From Bosea sp. AS-1 (lineage in GTDB: Bacteria; Pseudomonadota; Alphaproteobacteria; Rhizobiales; Beijerinckiaceae): 64,000 bases of DNA. This document shows, piece by piece, positions 7,892 to 16,842 of this stretch (within the stretch, counting starts at the first letter, position 1; every line of letters begins with the position of its first letter). Location of the stretch: positions 3,134,501-3,198,500 of the forward strand of contig NZ_CP022372.1 in assembly GCF_002220095.1 (NCBI RefSeq). The letters are read 5' to 3'. The notes under the pieces were generated by a model that was given only the letters and a program-made list of their open reading frames with translations, was not told where the DNA came from and ran no database searches. The position numbers were made by a program, and so were the translations under genes.

Positions 7892-8242
7892 ATGTCCATG
7901 CACTACCCCTATTCAGACCTTCGTCCCGTGCCGGAACTCGGCCCCGATGTCGACCGACTGCGCCACCTCGTGGGCGACCTCAAGCACATTCAAGCCGGTA
8001 AGCATCCTGGGGAGGCCGAGTTGTCGAGGGCTCCCACGATTGAAAACTGGTGCATCGCTGAACGTCGCGTGATCGCCTTGGCCGGGGTCGTCACTGGACA
8101 CCCTACGATTCCGAACGGCCGATCGGTTTGCACGTCGGATCTGTGGATCATTGCTCCGTCGCTCGGATACGCCCGCACCCTCAATCGGCTCTATGCACTC
8201 GGAAGCCGGCACAGGCTTTCCGACCGGTGGGATTTCCGATGA
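7892..8242 (+). CDS. Small conserved-type hypothetical protein coupled to the AAA+ protease (possibly DUF6634)
   Basis: A 116-residue soluble protein. It has an N-terminal ELGPDVDRLRHLVGDL helix, a central WCIAERRVIALAGVVTGHP segment, and a C-terminal strand with SDLWIIAPSLGYARTLNRLYALG. I recall a similar short family being named DUF6634 but cannot verify it. Its stop codon overlaps the start of the protease gene (ATGA at 8239-8242), so the two are translationally coupled and probably act together. An ATG at 7898 is an equally possible start. Function unknown. Confidence 0.65.
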   Translation: MSMHYPYSDLRPVPELGPDVDRLRHLVGDLKHIQAGKHPGEAELSRAPTIENWCIAERRVIALAGVVTGHPTIPNGRSVCTSDLWIIAPSLGYARTLNRLYALGSRHRLSDRWDFR

Positions 8243-10242
8243 GCCCGCGTTCCGAAAACCGCGGCGCCGCAGGCTCGCGCGACGCCGGCATGATCTTGGC
8301 GAAAGCCTTGATCACCCGCGCTCTGCGGCGCGGGGGCGTCTATCACATACTGCTCCGTCAGCCGGGCATCGTCGGCTTCATCGTCCCTACGGACGATGCC
8401 GAGCTTTACGTCACGGCGGCGCAGAGCATGCTCAAGCGGCATCAGGCGCCCTTCTACTCGGCCGACTTCGACGTCCTGCACTGGACCGGCGAACCGCCAA
8501 AATCCGGGTTCAGATCTCATGACGAGGTCGTGAAGGCGCTATTGCCGAAGACGGAACGGCTCTTCGCGATCGCCTCCCAGCAGAGCGATATCCCGGACAT
8601 CTTCCGGATCATCGCCGATGCGATCATCGAGGTCGAGGCCGTTGACCTCCATGTCCTTCGAGGTGTCTTCCGGATCGTATTGGGCCGTGCGCCCGCAGAT
8701 CATGATCTCGCGCCGGCGATCGGGGCACCGCTGCATGCGCTCGGCGCAGCCATCAAGCGCGGCCGGTCTCCGGAAGCGGCTCTTCGAAGGCTACGGGGCC
8801 TGACCGCCGCCGCGGCTCCTTCCGCTCCGGAGAAGCCGCAGGTCGGGCCATCGCTCGCCGATCTGCATGGCTTCGGTGAGGCCGCGGAATGGGGGCATTC
8901 GCTTGCGGTCGACCTTGCCCATTACAAAGCGGGGAAAATTCCTTGGGCGGATGTCGACCGGGGTATCGTCCTCAGTGGCCCCCCAGGCGTGGGTAAAACC
9001 GTCCTTGCGCAAGCTCTGGCGCGAACCTGCAACGTTTCTCTGCACAGCCATTCCCTGGCGCGCTGGCAGGCGAAAGGCCACCTTGGAGACCTGTTGAAGG
9101 CAATGAGAAAGGCGTTCGACGACGCCAAGAAGGACGCGCCGTGCATTCTTCTGCTCGATGAACTCGATTCTTTCGGAGACCGGGACGGCTCGAACGGCTG
9201 GAACGAACAGTACATCAGGGAAGTCATAAACGGGCTTTTGGAATGCCTGGATGGTGTGGCGAGCAGGGAAGGCGTCGTTGTCGTTGGAACGACGAATTGG
9301 CCGGACAAGATTGATGGAGCAATTCTTCGGCCGGGACGGCTCGATCGGCATGTGCGCATTCCGTTGCCGGATGCGGCAGCGCGCGTCGGGATACTTCGAC
9401 ATCATCTCGGAGACGCCCTGCCCGATACCGCCCTCCCCGACATAGCCATACGGCTGGAAGGAGCGACTGGAGCCGCGATAGAACAGCTAGCTCGCGATGC
9501 GAGGAGAATTGCGCGCCGAGCACACAGACCGCTCCTCGTCGACGACCTCCTTGCGAGCCTGCCGGAACGAGTTCGCTTGTCGGACGATATGCACCGAAGA
9601 GTGTGCTTTCACGAAGCAGGACACGCGCTGGTCGGCTACCTGCTGAGAGAAGCGTCCGGTAGCCGGCCCACCGCAGCCCAGGCCCTGCGCGAAGTCGGCG
9701 CCGACGGCTCGGGCGGACATACCAGCTTCGACCACCTGCTCGGTTCAGAACGAACCAAGGAGCACTACCTCGCCCAGATCACGGTATTGCTCGCGGGCAT
9801 TGCCGCGGAACAGGTCGCGTTCGGCGAACACGGCGCCGGCGGTGGCGGAGAAGAACGATCGGATCTTCACGTTGCCACCATGCTGGCCGCCAGCATGGAG
9901 CTCTCATACGGACTGGGCCGGAGCCTCGCCTACCTCTCTGGCCGTCGAGATGAATCCCTCATGGCCTGGCTGCGGGGAGACGCACAGGTCCGCCGATGCG
10001 TCGAAGCCCATCTCGATGCGTGTCTCCAGCGCGCCCGAAGCATCTTGGAAGAACATCGTGCCGCCCTCGATACCATCGTTGACATGTTGGTCGACCGCGG
10101 TCGCGTTGTCTTCGGCGAGATCGCCGAGGCGGTCGAATCCCGCCTTGTCGAAGCGAAACGATCGAATTGTTCGATCGACGGTAACCCATCTTTAGCCTCG
10201 TCGCCGGAACGGACCCCGGCTGGATCGGAGTTTCCGAAATGA
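8239..10242 (+). CDS. FtsH-like AAA+ ATPase with M41 metalloprotease domain, no membrane anchor
   Basis: ATG 8239 overlaps the preceding stop, giving 667 residues. After a roughly 200-residue N-terminal region of unknown type comes an AAA+ module with Walker A GPPGVGKT (247-254), Walker B LLLDELD (D307/E308) and a second-region-of-homology RPGRLDRHVRI. The protease part has the zinc motif HEAGH (458-462) and a downstream acidic ligand, probably D542. FtsH normally has two N-terminal membrane helices; none is visible here, so this is a soluble relative. Members unfold and degrade proteins using ATP. The position upstream of the transposition genes suggests cargo; a defence or regulatory role is inference. 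Confidence 0.85.
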   Translation: MSPRSENRGAAGSRDAGMILAKALITRALRRGGVYHILLRQPGIVGFIVPTDDAELYVTAAQSMLKRHQAPFYSADFDVLHWTGEPPKSGFRSHDEVVKALLPKTERLFAIASQQSDIPDIFRIIADAIIEVEAVDLHVLRGVFRIVLGRAPADHDLAPAIGAPLHALGAAIKRGRSPEAALRRLRGLTAAAAPSAPEKPQVGPSLADLHGFGEAAEWGHSLAVDLAHYKAGKIPWADVDRGIVLSGPPGVGKTVLAQALARTCNVSLHSHSLARWQAKGHLGDLLKAMRKAFDDAKKDAPCILLLDELDSFGDRDGSNGWNEQYIREVINGLLECLDGVASREGVVVVGTTNWPDKIDGAILRPGRLDRHVRIPLPDAAARVGILRHHLGDALPDTALPDIAIRLEGATGAAIEQLARDARRIARRAHRPLLVDDLLASLPERVRLSDDMHRRVCFHEAGHALVGYLLREASGSRPTAAQALREVGADGSGGHTSFDHLLGSERTKEHYLAQITVLLAGIAAEQVAFGEHGAGGGGEERSDLHVATMLAASMELSYGLGRSLAYLSGRRDESLMAWLRGDAQVRRCVEAHLDACLQRARSILEEHRAALDTIVDMLVDRGRVVFGEIAEAVESRLVEAKRSNCSIDGNPSLASSPERTPAGSEFPK

Positions 10243-10568
10243 GATCTTGCGTGGCGATCATGGGTTTCGTAGAGCCCCCGTCCCTCGCGACCGGACCGGT
10301 CCGCGAAGGACTCAATCCTCGGGCGATCCCGAGGCTTCAACCCGGTCCATCCGCTTGGGATGGCCATAGCCAGAGGAGGCTCACGATGTTCGACCCATTC
10401 GCTTTCGCCTCCTCTCATGGCCGGCTCCGCCCCGTCACGGCGCTCCTCGTCATATCGGCCTGACGCCCGCGGACCTCGTCCGCATCGCCAGCCGATCCCG
10501 GAAAGGCTTTCGCCTTGCTGGGAAACATTTCCGGCGCATCGCATGCGCCGCACGAGGAGTCGCGCGCC
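10243..10568. other. Intergenic leader before the transposition operon
   Basis: It holds a stable hairpin (CCTCGGG with CCCGAGG, near 10317-10336) without a T-run, a tiny open frame at 10386-10463 and presumably the promoter of the tns operon. No clear transposon-end repeats were found here by eye. Confidence 0.45.
10386..10463 (+). CDS. Possible 25-residue leader peptide
   Basis: A short frame starts at ATG 10386 with an excellent AGGAGG ribosome site 7 bases upstream and encodes MFDPFAFASSHGRLRPVTALLVISA. There is no known homologue. The strong ribosome site ahead of a regulated operon makes a leader or fossil start plausible, but it could be chance. Confidence 0.25.
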   Translation: MFDPFAFASSHGRLRPVTALLVISA

Positions 10569-11408
10569 ATGACCAAGCCCAAGCACTCGAAGATCCACTA
10601 CCCGATCCCGCCGATCCAGAAATCGGCAGCCGAACCCCCTGATGCTGCGGCGGCTCCGCCCGCCGACGGCGCGAATGACAACGCCCCTTCGGCGGGAGCC
10701 GGTCCCAGCAAGAACCTCACGCCCGAGGAGCGTGCTGCCTTGGTTTGGTCCGCACCGTTGGCGTCCGTCGCCAGCCGTCGTCCGGCCAAGAAGTCCAGGG
10801 GCTCGTTCCGCGGATCGATCGTCAACCCTCGGACCAACCGCGAGATCGTGTTCGAGAGCACGCTCGAGCGCGACCTGGCCTACATCCTCCCCAACCTGCC
10901 GACGGTCGTCGGGGTGCGGGATCAGGTGGGGCCGGTCGAGTACGTCGACGAGGATGGCGTGGTCCACAACCACACCTTCGATTTCGTCGCCGATCACGAG
11001 GACGGAACCAGCACGGCCATCGCGGCTAAGCCGGCCCACCGCGTCGGTCCGAGCGGACTCGAGAAGACCCTGGAGCTGATCGGCGATCAGCAGCCCGGGT
11101 TCGCGGATCGGTTCGTGGTGCGTACCGGCGATCACATCACCCGGGATCGCGCCGCCAATGCCCGACTTCTGCATCGGGCGCTGCGCGGTCGGAATGTGGC
11201 CGACATCGCCGAAATCCTGGCGGTGACGACCACGCTGCGCGGATCGGCGACCATCACCGCCATCCTCGCGAACTCTCGCAACTTCGGTCGCGGCTTCATG
11301 GCCGTGGCCTGCCTGATTGCCGATGGCGTTCTCGAACATGTCAGCAAGGGGCCGATCTCGATCAACAGCCTCGTGCGCGTTCGCCGCACGACCGCAACCA
11401 ACCGCTGA
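10569..11408 (+). CDS. tnsA: TnsA-like transposon endonuclease
   Basis: A 279-residue protein from ATG 10569 (GAGGAG upstream). After a proline/alanine-rich N-terminus it has the TnsA nuclease core: ESTLERDLAYIL supplies the glutamate, NHTFDFVADHEDG the aspartate, and TAIAAKPA the lysine. A C-terminal region with ITRDRAANARLLHRA resembles the TnsA C-terminal winged domain that contacts TnsC. TnsA cuts the 5' ends of the element so that Tn7-type transposons move by cut-and-paste. The position two residues before the lysine, usually Q or E in this nuclease fold, is alanine here, which may affect catalysis. First gene of tnsA-tnsB-tnsC-tniQ. Confidence 0.8.
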   Translation: MTKPKHSKIHYPIPPIQKSAAEPPDAAAAPPADGANDNAPSAGAGPSKNLTPEERAALVWSAPLASVASRRPAKKSRGSFRGSIVNPRTNREIVFESTLERDLAYILPNLPTVVGVRDQVGPVEYVDEDGVVHNHTFDFVADHEDGTSTAIAAKPAHRVGPSGLEKTLELIGDQQPGFADRFVVRTGDHITRDRAANARLLHRALRGRNVADIAEILAVTTTLRGSATITAILANSRNFGRGFMAVACLIADGVLEHVSKGPISINSLVRVRRTTATNR

Positions 11409-11420
11409 AGGAGGATGACC

Positions 11421-13574
11421 ATGAAGCACGCCCTCAGTTCCCCCAACCTCGATCAGGACTCCGGCGCCGCTCGGCGCTGGAGGCTCGAAGCGCACGACAA
11501 GATCACCATCGATCGTGAGGTCGATTACGTGCCGGTCTCGGATGACGAATCCGGTCACGTCCTGCGCCGCGTCGACAACCCGAACCTGTGCGAATCCTTC
11601 ACCCACGAGGACTTCGAGTCCCTGCGCCGCGAGGGCCGCCTGAGCATCAGCCGGGGCTTCTACCTCGCGACGAAGGGCAAGCTGCGGTTGCCCGGGACAG
11701 GTACTCGCATCACCGATCTCAGCACCGACGATCAGATCAAGGTCCTCTGGCAGAAGTCGATCTGCGACCAGTTCCTGCGGATGGAGACCGAGCGCACGGC
11801 GTCTCGTTCCGACGCGTCGATGAAGGCAGCGATCAACAAGATCGTCGCCGAGCTCCTCGCCGCCCGCTTTTCCACGGGTCGTTGCGGAAGCGCGGACGTC
11901 ACCGTGAAGCGCCCGCCCAGCCCCAGGACTTTGCGCCGTTGGCTGCGTCGTTACGAGGCTTGCGGCTACAATGCCATGGCCCTTGTCGATGGCTACCACC
12001 GCTGTGGCGACCGCATCTCGGCGCGATTCGGCGGCGTCGAACGCCGCGCGATCCAGAAATTCGCGAAGCGCTATGCCAGCAGCCGCAAGCCTACGAAGGC
12101 GGGCTTGCTCCAGGATCTCCACGTCTTCCTCGGGAAGTTGAACGTGCGCCGTTCGAAGCGCGGCATGCGCCCGTTGACCATGCCCAGCCGCAAGGCCTTC
12201 GAGCACGTCATCAACCAGCTCGATCCCTGGTTCGTCGAAGCTGGCCGGACGTCCGTCGAGGCTGCCCGCAAGAAGTTCTACATCGTCCGGGGCGGCTTGG
12301 AAGTGACGCGCCCCTTCGAACGCCTCGAGTTGGATGGCAACAGGATTCCGCTTCAGGCGATCCTGGTGGATGCAGGCATCTGGGAAACCCTTACGCCGGA
12401 GCTGAAGGCCGCAATCGATCGGGGGCGGTATTGGCTCTCCGTCGCCATCGATGCGGCCACGCGTTGCTGTGTCGCGGCACTGCTCGTCGAGACCCTTTCG
12501 GCGGCCTCGGCCGTCGCTACCCTCGAGATGGCCGTCAACGACAAATCTGCCTACGCGGCGGCGGCTGGATGCCAGTCGCCCTGGGACATGCACGGAAACT
12601 TCGAGACGGCGGCCCAGGATTCCGGCTCGGAGTTCCTGTCCCACGAGTACAACGCGGCGGTCACCGATCTCGGAGCCGAAGTGTTCTTCCCGCCGGCGGG
12701 CATGCCTCAGATGCGTGGTCGCAACGAGAGGTTCTTTCGCACCCTGGCCAAGGGCCTCTTTTCGCGGATCGACGGCCAGACCTTCGAGAACGTCGTTGCA
12801 AAGGGCGACTACGACGCCGAGACCCGCGCGGTGCTGGATGTCGCGGAGATCGGCCGGATGATCGTGCGGTGGATCGTCGACGTCTATCACAACACGCCCC
12901 ACAGCGGTCTCGGCGGCCGGACGCCGCGCAATGAGTGGCTGCGTCTCTCCAAGTTGTATCCCGTCCTGCCGCCTCCGGATGCCGACGTTAACCGCCACAT
13001 CTTCGGAACCACGATCGAACGCCGGATCGGGAACGAGGGCCTGCGCGTGCTCGGCCTGCGGTATTGGAGCTTGGAGCTTCAGCGTCTGCGCCGTCAGGTC
13101 GGTCTGAAGCCGGTCCTGGTTCGGGTGAACCCCGCGGACCTCGGTCACGTCTCCGTTCGCAGCAAGGAAGGCTGGCTCACCGTTCCCTGCCAGCGCTCCG
13201 GCTTCGACGGCGTCTCCATGACGCGTTGGCTCGAGGCGGAACGCGTCTTGCGGCGTACCAATGCCGACATGGCGAAGGTGTCCGAGCCTATCGTCCATAA
13301 GGCGCTGAGCGACATCCAGGAGATGTCGGATGCCGCCACCAAGCGTGCGGGCATCGCGTCGCCGATCCTGACCTCGGAACAGTTCAGCACGCTCGAGAGC
13401 CGCTTCGAGGGTTTCGGCTTCGCGCGAGGCCCGGAGAATGGCCCGGCGATTCTCGACGACCTCGCCGAGGGCGCAGACGAGACCGAAACGGTCGACATCG
13501 AGATCCCGGGCGAGCCTGAGAATACCGTTTCGGAGGTTTCCTCCGACGAAGACGAATACGGCGTGGAGGACTGA
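11421..13574 (+). CDS. tnsB: TnsB/TniA-like DDE transposase
   Basis: ATG 11421 is preferred to the ATG two codons earlier because the AAGGAGG site is then 6 bases away; this gives 717 residues. N-terminal HTH regions are followed by an RNase H-fold catalytic core with D344 (VAIDAATR), D400 (AQDSGSEF) and E436 (GRNERFF), spaced D-35-E. A C-terminal Mu-type domain contains GLGGRTPRNEW and a beta-barrel segment. TnsB binds the element ends, cuts the 3' ends and joins them to target DNA. The acidic C-terminal tail is suited to contact TnsC. Gene spacing (3 bases to tnsC) shows tight coupling. Confidence 0.9.
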   Translation: MKHALSSPNLDQDSGAARRWRLEAHDKITIDREVDYVPVSDDESGHVLRRVDNPNLCESFTHEDFESLRREGRLSISRGFYLATKGKLRLPGTGTRITDLSTDDQIKVLWQKSICDQFLRMETERTASRSDASMKAAINKIVAELLAARFSTGRCGSADVTVKRPPSPRTLRRWLRRYEACGYNAMALVDGYHRCGDRISARFGGVERRAIQKFAKRYASSRKPTKAGLLQDLHVFLGKLNVRRSKRGMRPLTMPSRKAFEHVINQLDPWFVEAGRTSVEAARKKFYIVRGGLEVTRPFERLELDGNRIPLQAILVDAGIWETLTPELKAAIDRGRYWLSVAIDAATRCCVAALLVETLSAASAVATLEMAVNDKSAYAAAAGCQSPWDMHGNFETAAQDSGSEFLSHEYNAAVTDLGAEVFFPPAGMPQMRGRNERFFRTLAKGLFSRIDGQTFENVVAKGDYDAETRAVLDVAEIGRMIVRWIVDVYHNTPHSGLGGRTPRNEWLRLSKLYPVLPPPDADVNRHIFGTTIERRIGNEGLRVLGLRYWSLELQRLRRQVGLKPVLVRVNPADLGHVSVRSKEGWLTVPCQRSGFDGVSMTRWLEAERVLRRTNADMAKVSEPIVHKALSDIQEMSDAATKRAGIASPILTSEQFSTLESRFEGFGFARGPENGPAILDDLAEGADETETVDIEIPGEPENTVSEVSSDEDEYGVED

Positions 13575-13576
13575 GC

Positions 13577-14692
13577 ATGGAAGGCACCGAGACCAACACT
13601 ATCCCGCACGAGGATGCCGTAGCCCGCATGCGCCGCCTTCAGTCGGAGCGGCGCGCAAAGGGCGGGGACGTCATGAAGAATGTCCTCTCCGCCTATTTCA
13701 CCACGCCGCGCGACCGGCTGCTCGAGGCCGAGATCGACAACCTGGTCGACTCCTTTCTCCTCTCGCAGGAGGCCCTCGACGGCGACGCAACTCGCCGCGT
13801 TGGTCGGCTTCGCGAAGGTCGTGCGCTGACGGTGGTCGGCGGCCCGGGTACCGGCAAGTCGAGGACGCTGGACCGCCACTTCCTGAAGCGGGAGGAGTTC
13901 GCCGGCTACGGCGACCCGAACGGTAACGGCATGCTGATCTCGGTGACCGCCCCCTCACCCTGCACGCTTCGCCTCCTGGGCATGAGCGTGCTGGCGGCGC
14001 TCGGATACGAGACTAGCCGGGAGCTGAAGGAAAACGTCGTTTGGGACATGGTGCACTATCAGCTCGAACTGCGAGGAGTTCACTTCCTGCATATCGATGA
14101 GCTCCAGCACGTCCTTCAGTCGCGGAACCAGCTCGAAATCGCAAAGGTGCAGGACACCCTCAAGGGACTGATGCAGCACCGGCGGTGGCCGGTCTGGCTG
14201 ATCCTTTCGGGCCTTCCCGGTATCGCGACGATGCTGTCCGGTGACGAGCAGGTCTGGCGCCGCACCCGCCACGTCGTCTTCGAGGACCTTACGCTTGAAC
14301 GGGATGCCGGGCTCGTGCGTCGCCTGATCGCGGTCTACGGCGCGGAAAAAGCCGGTCTCGAGATCAGCAGTCTCGCTGCCGACGAATTCATCGCTCGCCT
14401 GCTGCATGCTTCGATCTTCAGGTTCGGGATCGCAATCGAGCTCATTCAGGATGCAGCCCGGCACGCTTTGCTGCTGGAATCCCCTGCCCTTACCCGAGAG
14501 CATTTCGCGGCCGCCTTCGCTGCGCGTACCGGCTGCGTTCCTGACCGCAACATCTTCACCGCAGCCCAGGACTGGCACCTGATCGATCCCCGGGAGGCAC
14601 TCCAGCGCAAGGATCCGGCTGACCTCGTCGTGCCGGACGAGAAGACAAATACCAAGAAGACGAAGGCCCCCCGCGATGTGAGGAACAAATGA
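13577..14692 (+). CDS. tnsC: TnsC/TniB-like AAA+ transposition regulator
   Basis: A 371-residue ATPase starting at ATG 13577 with GGAGG 7 bases upstream. Walker A is GGPGTGKS (88-95) and Walker B is HFLHIDELQH (D174/E175). In Tn7-like systems TnsC assembles on target DNA, links the target selector to TnsA/TnsB and enforces target immunity. The C-terminal basic stretch (KTNTKKTKAPRD) could bind DNA. The stop overlaps the tniQ start (ATGA). Confidence 0.88.
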   Translation: MEGTETNTIPHEDAVARMRRLQSERRAKGGDVMKNVLSAYFTTPRDRLLEAEIDNLVDSFLLSQEALDGDATRRVGRLREGRALTVVGGPGTGKSRTLDRHFLKREEFAGYGDPNGNGMLISVTAPSPCTLRLLGMSVLAALGYETSRELKENVVWDMVHYQLELRGVHFLHIDELQHVLQSRNQLEIAKVQDTLKGLMQHRRWPVWLILSGLPGIATMLSGDEQVWRRTRHVVFEDLTLERDAGLVRRLIAVYGAEKAGLEISSLAADEFIARLLHASIFRFGIAIELIQDAARHALLLESPALTREHFAAAFAARTGCVPDRNIFTAAQDWHLIDPREALQRKDPADLVVPDEKTNTKKTKAPRDVRNK

Positions 14693-16551
14693 CCCAGCTT
14701 CCTATCCAGATGACCGTCGCGCACGGCCGCGACGAAACGCCCGCGAGCCTTTGCTCCCGTAACGCACTGCTGGTCGGCCGCTCCGCCCGCGATTTCTGCA
14801 AGGACGCAGGCTTCACCTTTCAGGAGGTCGTGGACGGCAAGTCTCCGGCCCTCGCGGCACTCGCGAACCGCTGCCGCGCGAACCTCGACCGATTTGGGAA
14901 GACCGCGACCGTGAAGGTCAGTGAGCGTCGCTACACGATCGGCAACCAGATCCTGACCCGGGACACCCTGAGCCGGAAGACGCTGAGGGTTTGCCCGCAT
15001 TGCCTTGCGCAGGATATCGAGACCGGGCGGGGGCCGGAGAAGACCCGGCCTTATGGGCGGCTGCACTGGATGATCGATCCGATCCGCACCTGCCGCGAAC
15101 ACGGCCTCGGATTGGTGTCGGTCTCGGACGACAAGCACCCGCAGCGCGTGCATGACTTCGCCATGTTGTTGCTGCCGAGCCTGCCGGACCTCGATCGTCT
15201 GGTTCATGAGGCATCGCGGCGTTGTTGGTCCCCGCTGGAGAACCATCTCGCCGAGCGCCTCAGGGGCCCGGGATCTGGGGAAGCGCCCTGGTTGAGCGCC
15301 CTGCCCTTCTATGCGGCCGCCAAGTCCTGCGAGATGCTCGGGGCCGTCGCCGTTCGCGGCATCCGCTTCTCTGCCGACGCGTTCTCCGATGCTGACTGGC
15401 ATGAGGCTGGTGCGGCTGGGTACGAGATTGCCGCGGCGGGAGAGCCTGGCATCCGAACCCTGCTGATGCACCTCCAGGAAGCCGCGCCGTCGCGCCTCGG
15501 CGACTGGGGCCCTCGCTCCCTGTACGGGCGCCTCTACGAGTGGCTTGCCCATGAGGCCGAGGACGACGCCTACGATCCACTTCGGGAGATCATCCGGAGA
15601 CACTTCATCGAGACGCTGCCTGTCGGTCCCGGAGACGAGATCTTCGGCCAGGGCCTGACGGTCCGTCGACTCCATTCCGTGCGGTCGGCATCTCTCGAAA
15701 CCGGGGCCCATCCCAAGCGACTTCGCAAGCTGCTGCACGCTGCCGGGTTCGTCCGAACTGAAGCGCTTGCTCTCTCGGACGACCGCATCGTCTTCGATGC
15801 GAATGAGGCTCGAGAGTTTCTGGACCGCGTTGCCGGGGCGATGTCGCTCAATGACGCGCGCGAATATCTGAACGTCCCTCGCCCGCAGGAACAGCATCTT
15901 CTCCAGGCGGGATACCTCCAGCCTTTCGTCATGGGCGGTACCGAGATCCTGAAGGATCACGCTTTCGCGAAAAGTGACCTCGACGCCTTCCTCCGGCGCC
16001 TCGTGGCGGGTGCGACCCCGCTGGAACCGGGCCAGAGCGATTTCCACCCGATCCCCGCCGCTGCCCAAAGGGCGACCTGTTCGGCGGTGAAAGTCGTCGA
16101 ACTCATCCTCGACCGCAAGCTCACCCGGGTTCGCCTTCATCCCGATGTCCCTGGCTTCCTCTCGGTGATGGTCGATCCCGAAGAGGTGAAGGGCCTGCTC
16201 TACAAACAGAAAGCCGACTGCGTTTCACTCCGTGAGGTCGAGAAGCGGCTGGGCTCGTCGACGCGCGTCGTCTCGGCGCTGATCGAGCAGGGCCATCTTC
16301 CGGTGACCGCCGTGGTCAATCCGGTGACCCGTCTCAAGCAGCGGGTCGTTTCCGAGGAGGAGCTCGATCGCTTCACGAAGAGGTTCGTGACGCTCCATAC
16401 GCTCGCCAAGGAACAGGGCATTTACTTCCGAAAGTTGGCGGACCGGTTCAACGAGGATGAGATCACGCCCGCTTTCGACCCAACCTCGGTGCATGCGACA
16501 TTCTATGAAAGGCATGTTGTCGCCGACAGCGTTTCGCGAGTGAGCGGATAG
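14689..16551 (+). CDS. tniQ: Long TniQ/TnsD-like target selector
   Basis: A 620-residue protein, nearer TnsD in length than the 300-400 residues of simple TniQ. The N-terminal TniQ domain carries a zinc site C102-x2-C105 and C135-x2-H138. The C-terminal half contains two similar HTH-like units, one starting MSLNDAREYLNVPR and one VSLREVEKRLGSSTR, each ending in a (S/E)xLDxFxxRxV helix. They look like a duplicated MerR/excisionase-type winged helix. TnsD-type proteins bind a specific chromosomal site and recruit TnsC, so these units probably read the attachment site, whose identity is not evident. Last gene of the operon, followed by a terminator. Confidence 0.85.
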   Translation: MTQLPIQMTVAHGRDETPASLCSRNALLVGRSARDFCKDAGFTFQEVVDGKSPALAALANRCRANLDRFGKTATVKVSERRYTIGNQILTRDTLSRKTLRVCPHCLAQDIETGRGPEKTRPYGRLHWMIDPIRTCREHGLGLVSVSDDKHPQRVHDFAMLLLPSLPDLDRLVHEASRRCWSPLENHLAERLRGPGSGEAPWLSALPFYAAAKSCEMLGAVAVRGIRFSADAFSDADWHEAGAAGYEIAAAGEPGIRTLLMHLQEAAPSRLGDWGPRSLYGRLYEWLAHEAEDDAYDPLREIIRRHFIETLPVGPGDEIFGQGLTVRRLHSVRSASLETGAHPKRLRKLLHAAGFVRTEALALSDDRIVFDANEAREFLDRVAGAMSLNDAREYLNVPRPQEQHLLQAGYLQPFVMGGTEILKDHAFAKSDLDAFLRRLVAGATPLEPGQSDFHPIPAAAQRATCSAVKVVELILDRKLTRVRLHPDVPGFLSVMVDPEEVKGLLYKQKADCVSLREVEKRLGSSTRVVSALIEQGHLPVTAVVNPVTRLKQRVVSEEELDRFTKRFVTLHTLAKEQGIYFRKLADRFNEDEITPAFDPTSVHATFYERHVVADSVSRVSG

Positions 16552-16586
16552 TCGAGCGTCTCAAACCTCAACAATTCCAGCATCTT

Positions 16587-16618
16587 AAACCCTCGACTTC
16601 AGTCGGGGGTTTTTCTTT
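16587..16618 (+). terminator. Rho-independent terminator of the tnsABC-tniQ operon
   Basis: Arms AAACCCTCGACT and AGTCGGGGGTTT (one G-T pair) form a long stem with a tight loop, followed by TTTTTCTTTG. It begins 36 bases after the tniQ stop. Confidence 0.85.
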
Positions 16619-16699
16619 GCCCCCTGAAGTTTGCCTCAGGACGCGGCGCTCTTTCGGTAACAAGGCTGCGGCAGACTTCAGCTCGCAATCGGAGGCACC

Positions 16700-16842
16700 T
16701 GCGGCACATCTCAAAATAATATCTTGTTATTTCAATATCTTAGAAGATGGTCTGCGGCATCCTTTGGGTGCCGCTACATCTCAGGTGAAAATCGAGGCAT
16801 GGTGTTACCGAGATTGTAGGAAAATTTCCGCCATCTGAAATG
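16700..16842 (-). repeat. Three same-orientation repeats, candidate right end of the Tn7-like element
   Basis: Related motifs occur at 16700-16713 (TGCGGCACATCTCA), 16769-16783 (TGCCGCTACATCTCA) and 16827-16840 (TCCGCCATCTGAAA), 69 and 58 bases apart and all in one orientation. Tn7-type ends carry several TnsB sites arranged this way. The outermost copy is followed by GCGAC, then the base of a terminator stem. The terminal dinucleotide and target duplication were not identified, so this remains a candidate. Confidence 0.4.

Noticed and set aside
9930-13298. Very long open frame (over 1100 codons) on the minus strand
   Set aside because: It lies opposite the protease and tnsA/tnsB genes, is rich in low-complexity R/G/D/H, and has no known domain; a GC-driven antisense shadow.
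10569-16551. CRISPR-associated transposon
   Set aside because: No Cas12k, Cascade genes, spacer array or tracrRNA-like sequence was found near tnsABC-tniQ; the C-terminal HTH units fit direct DNA reading.
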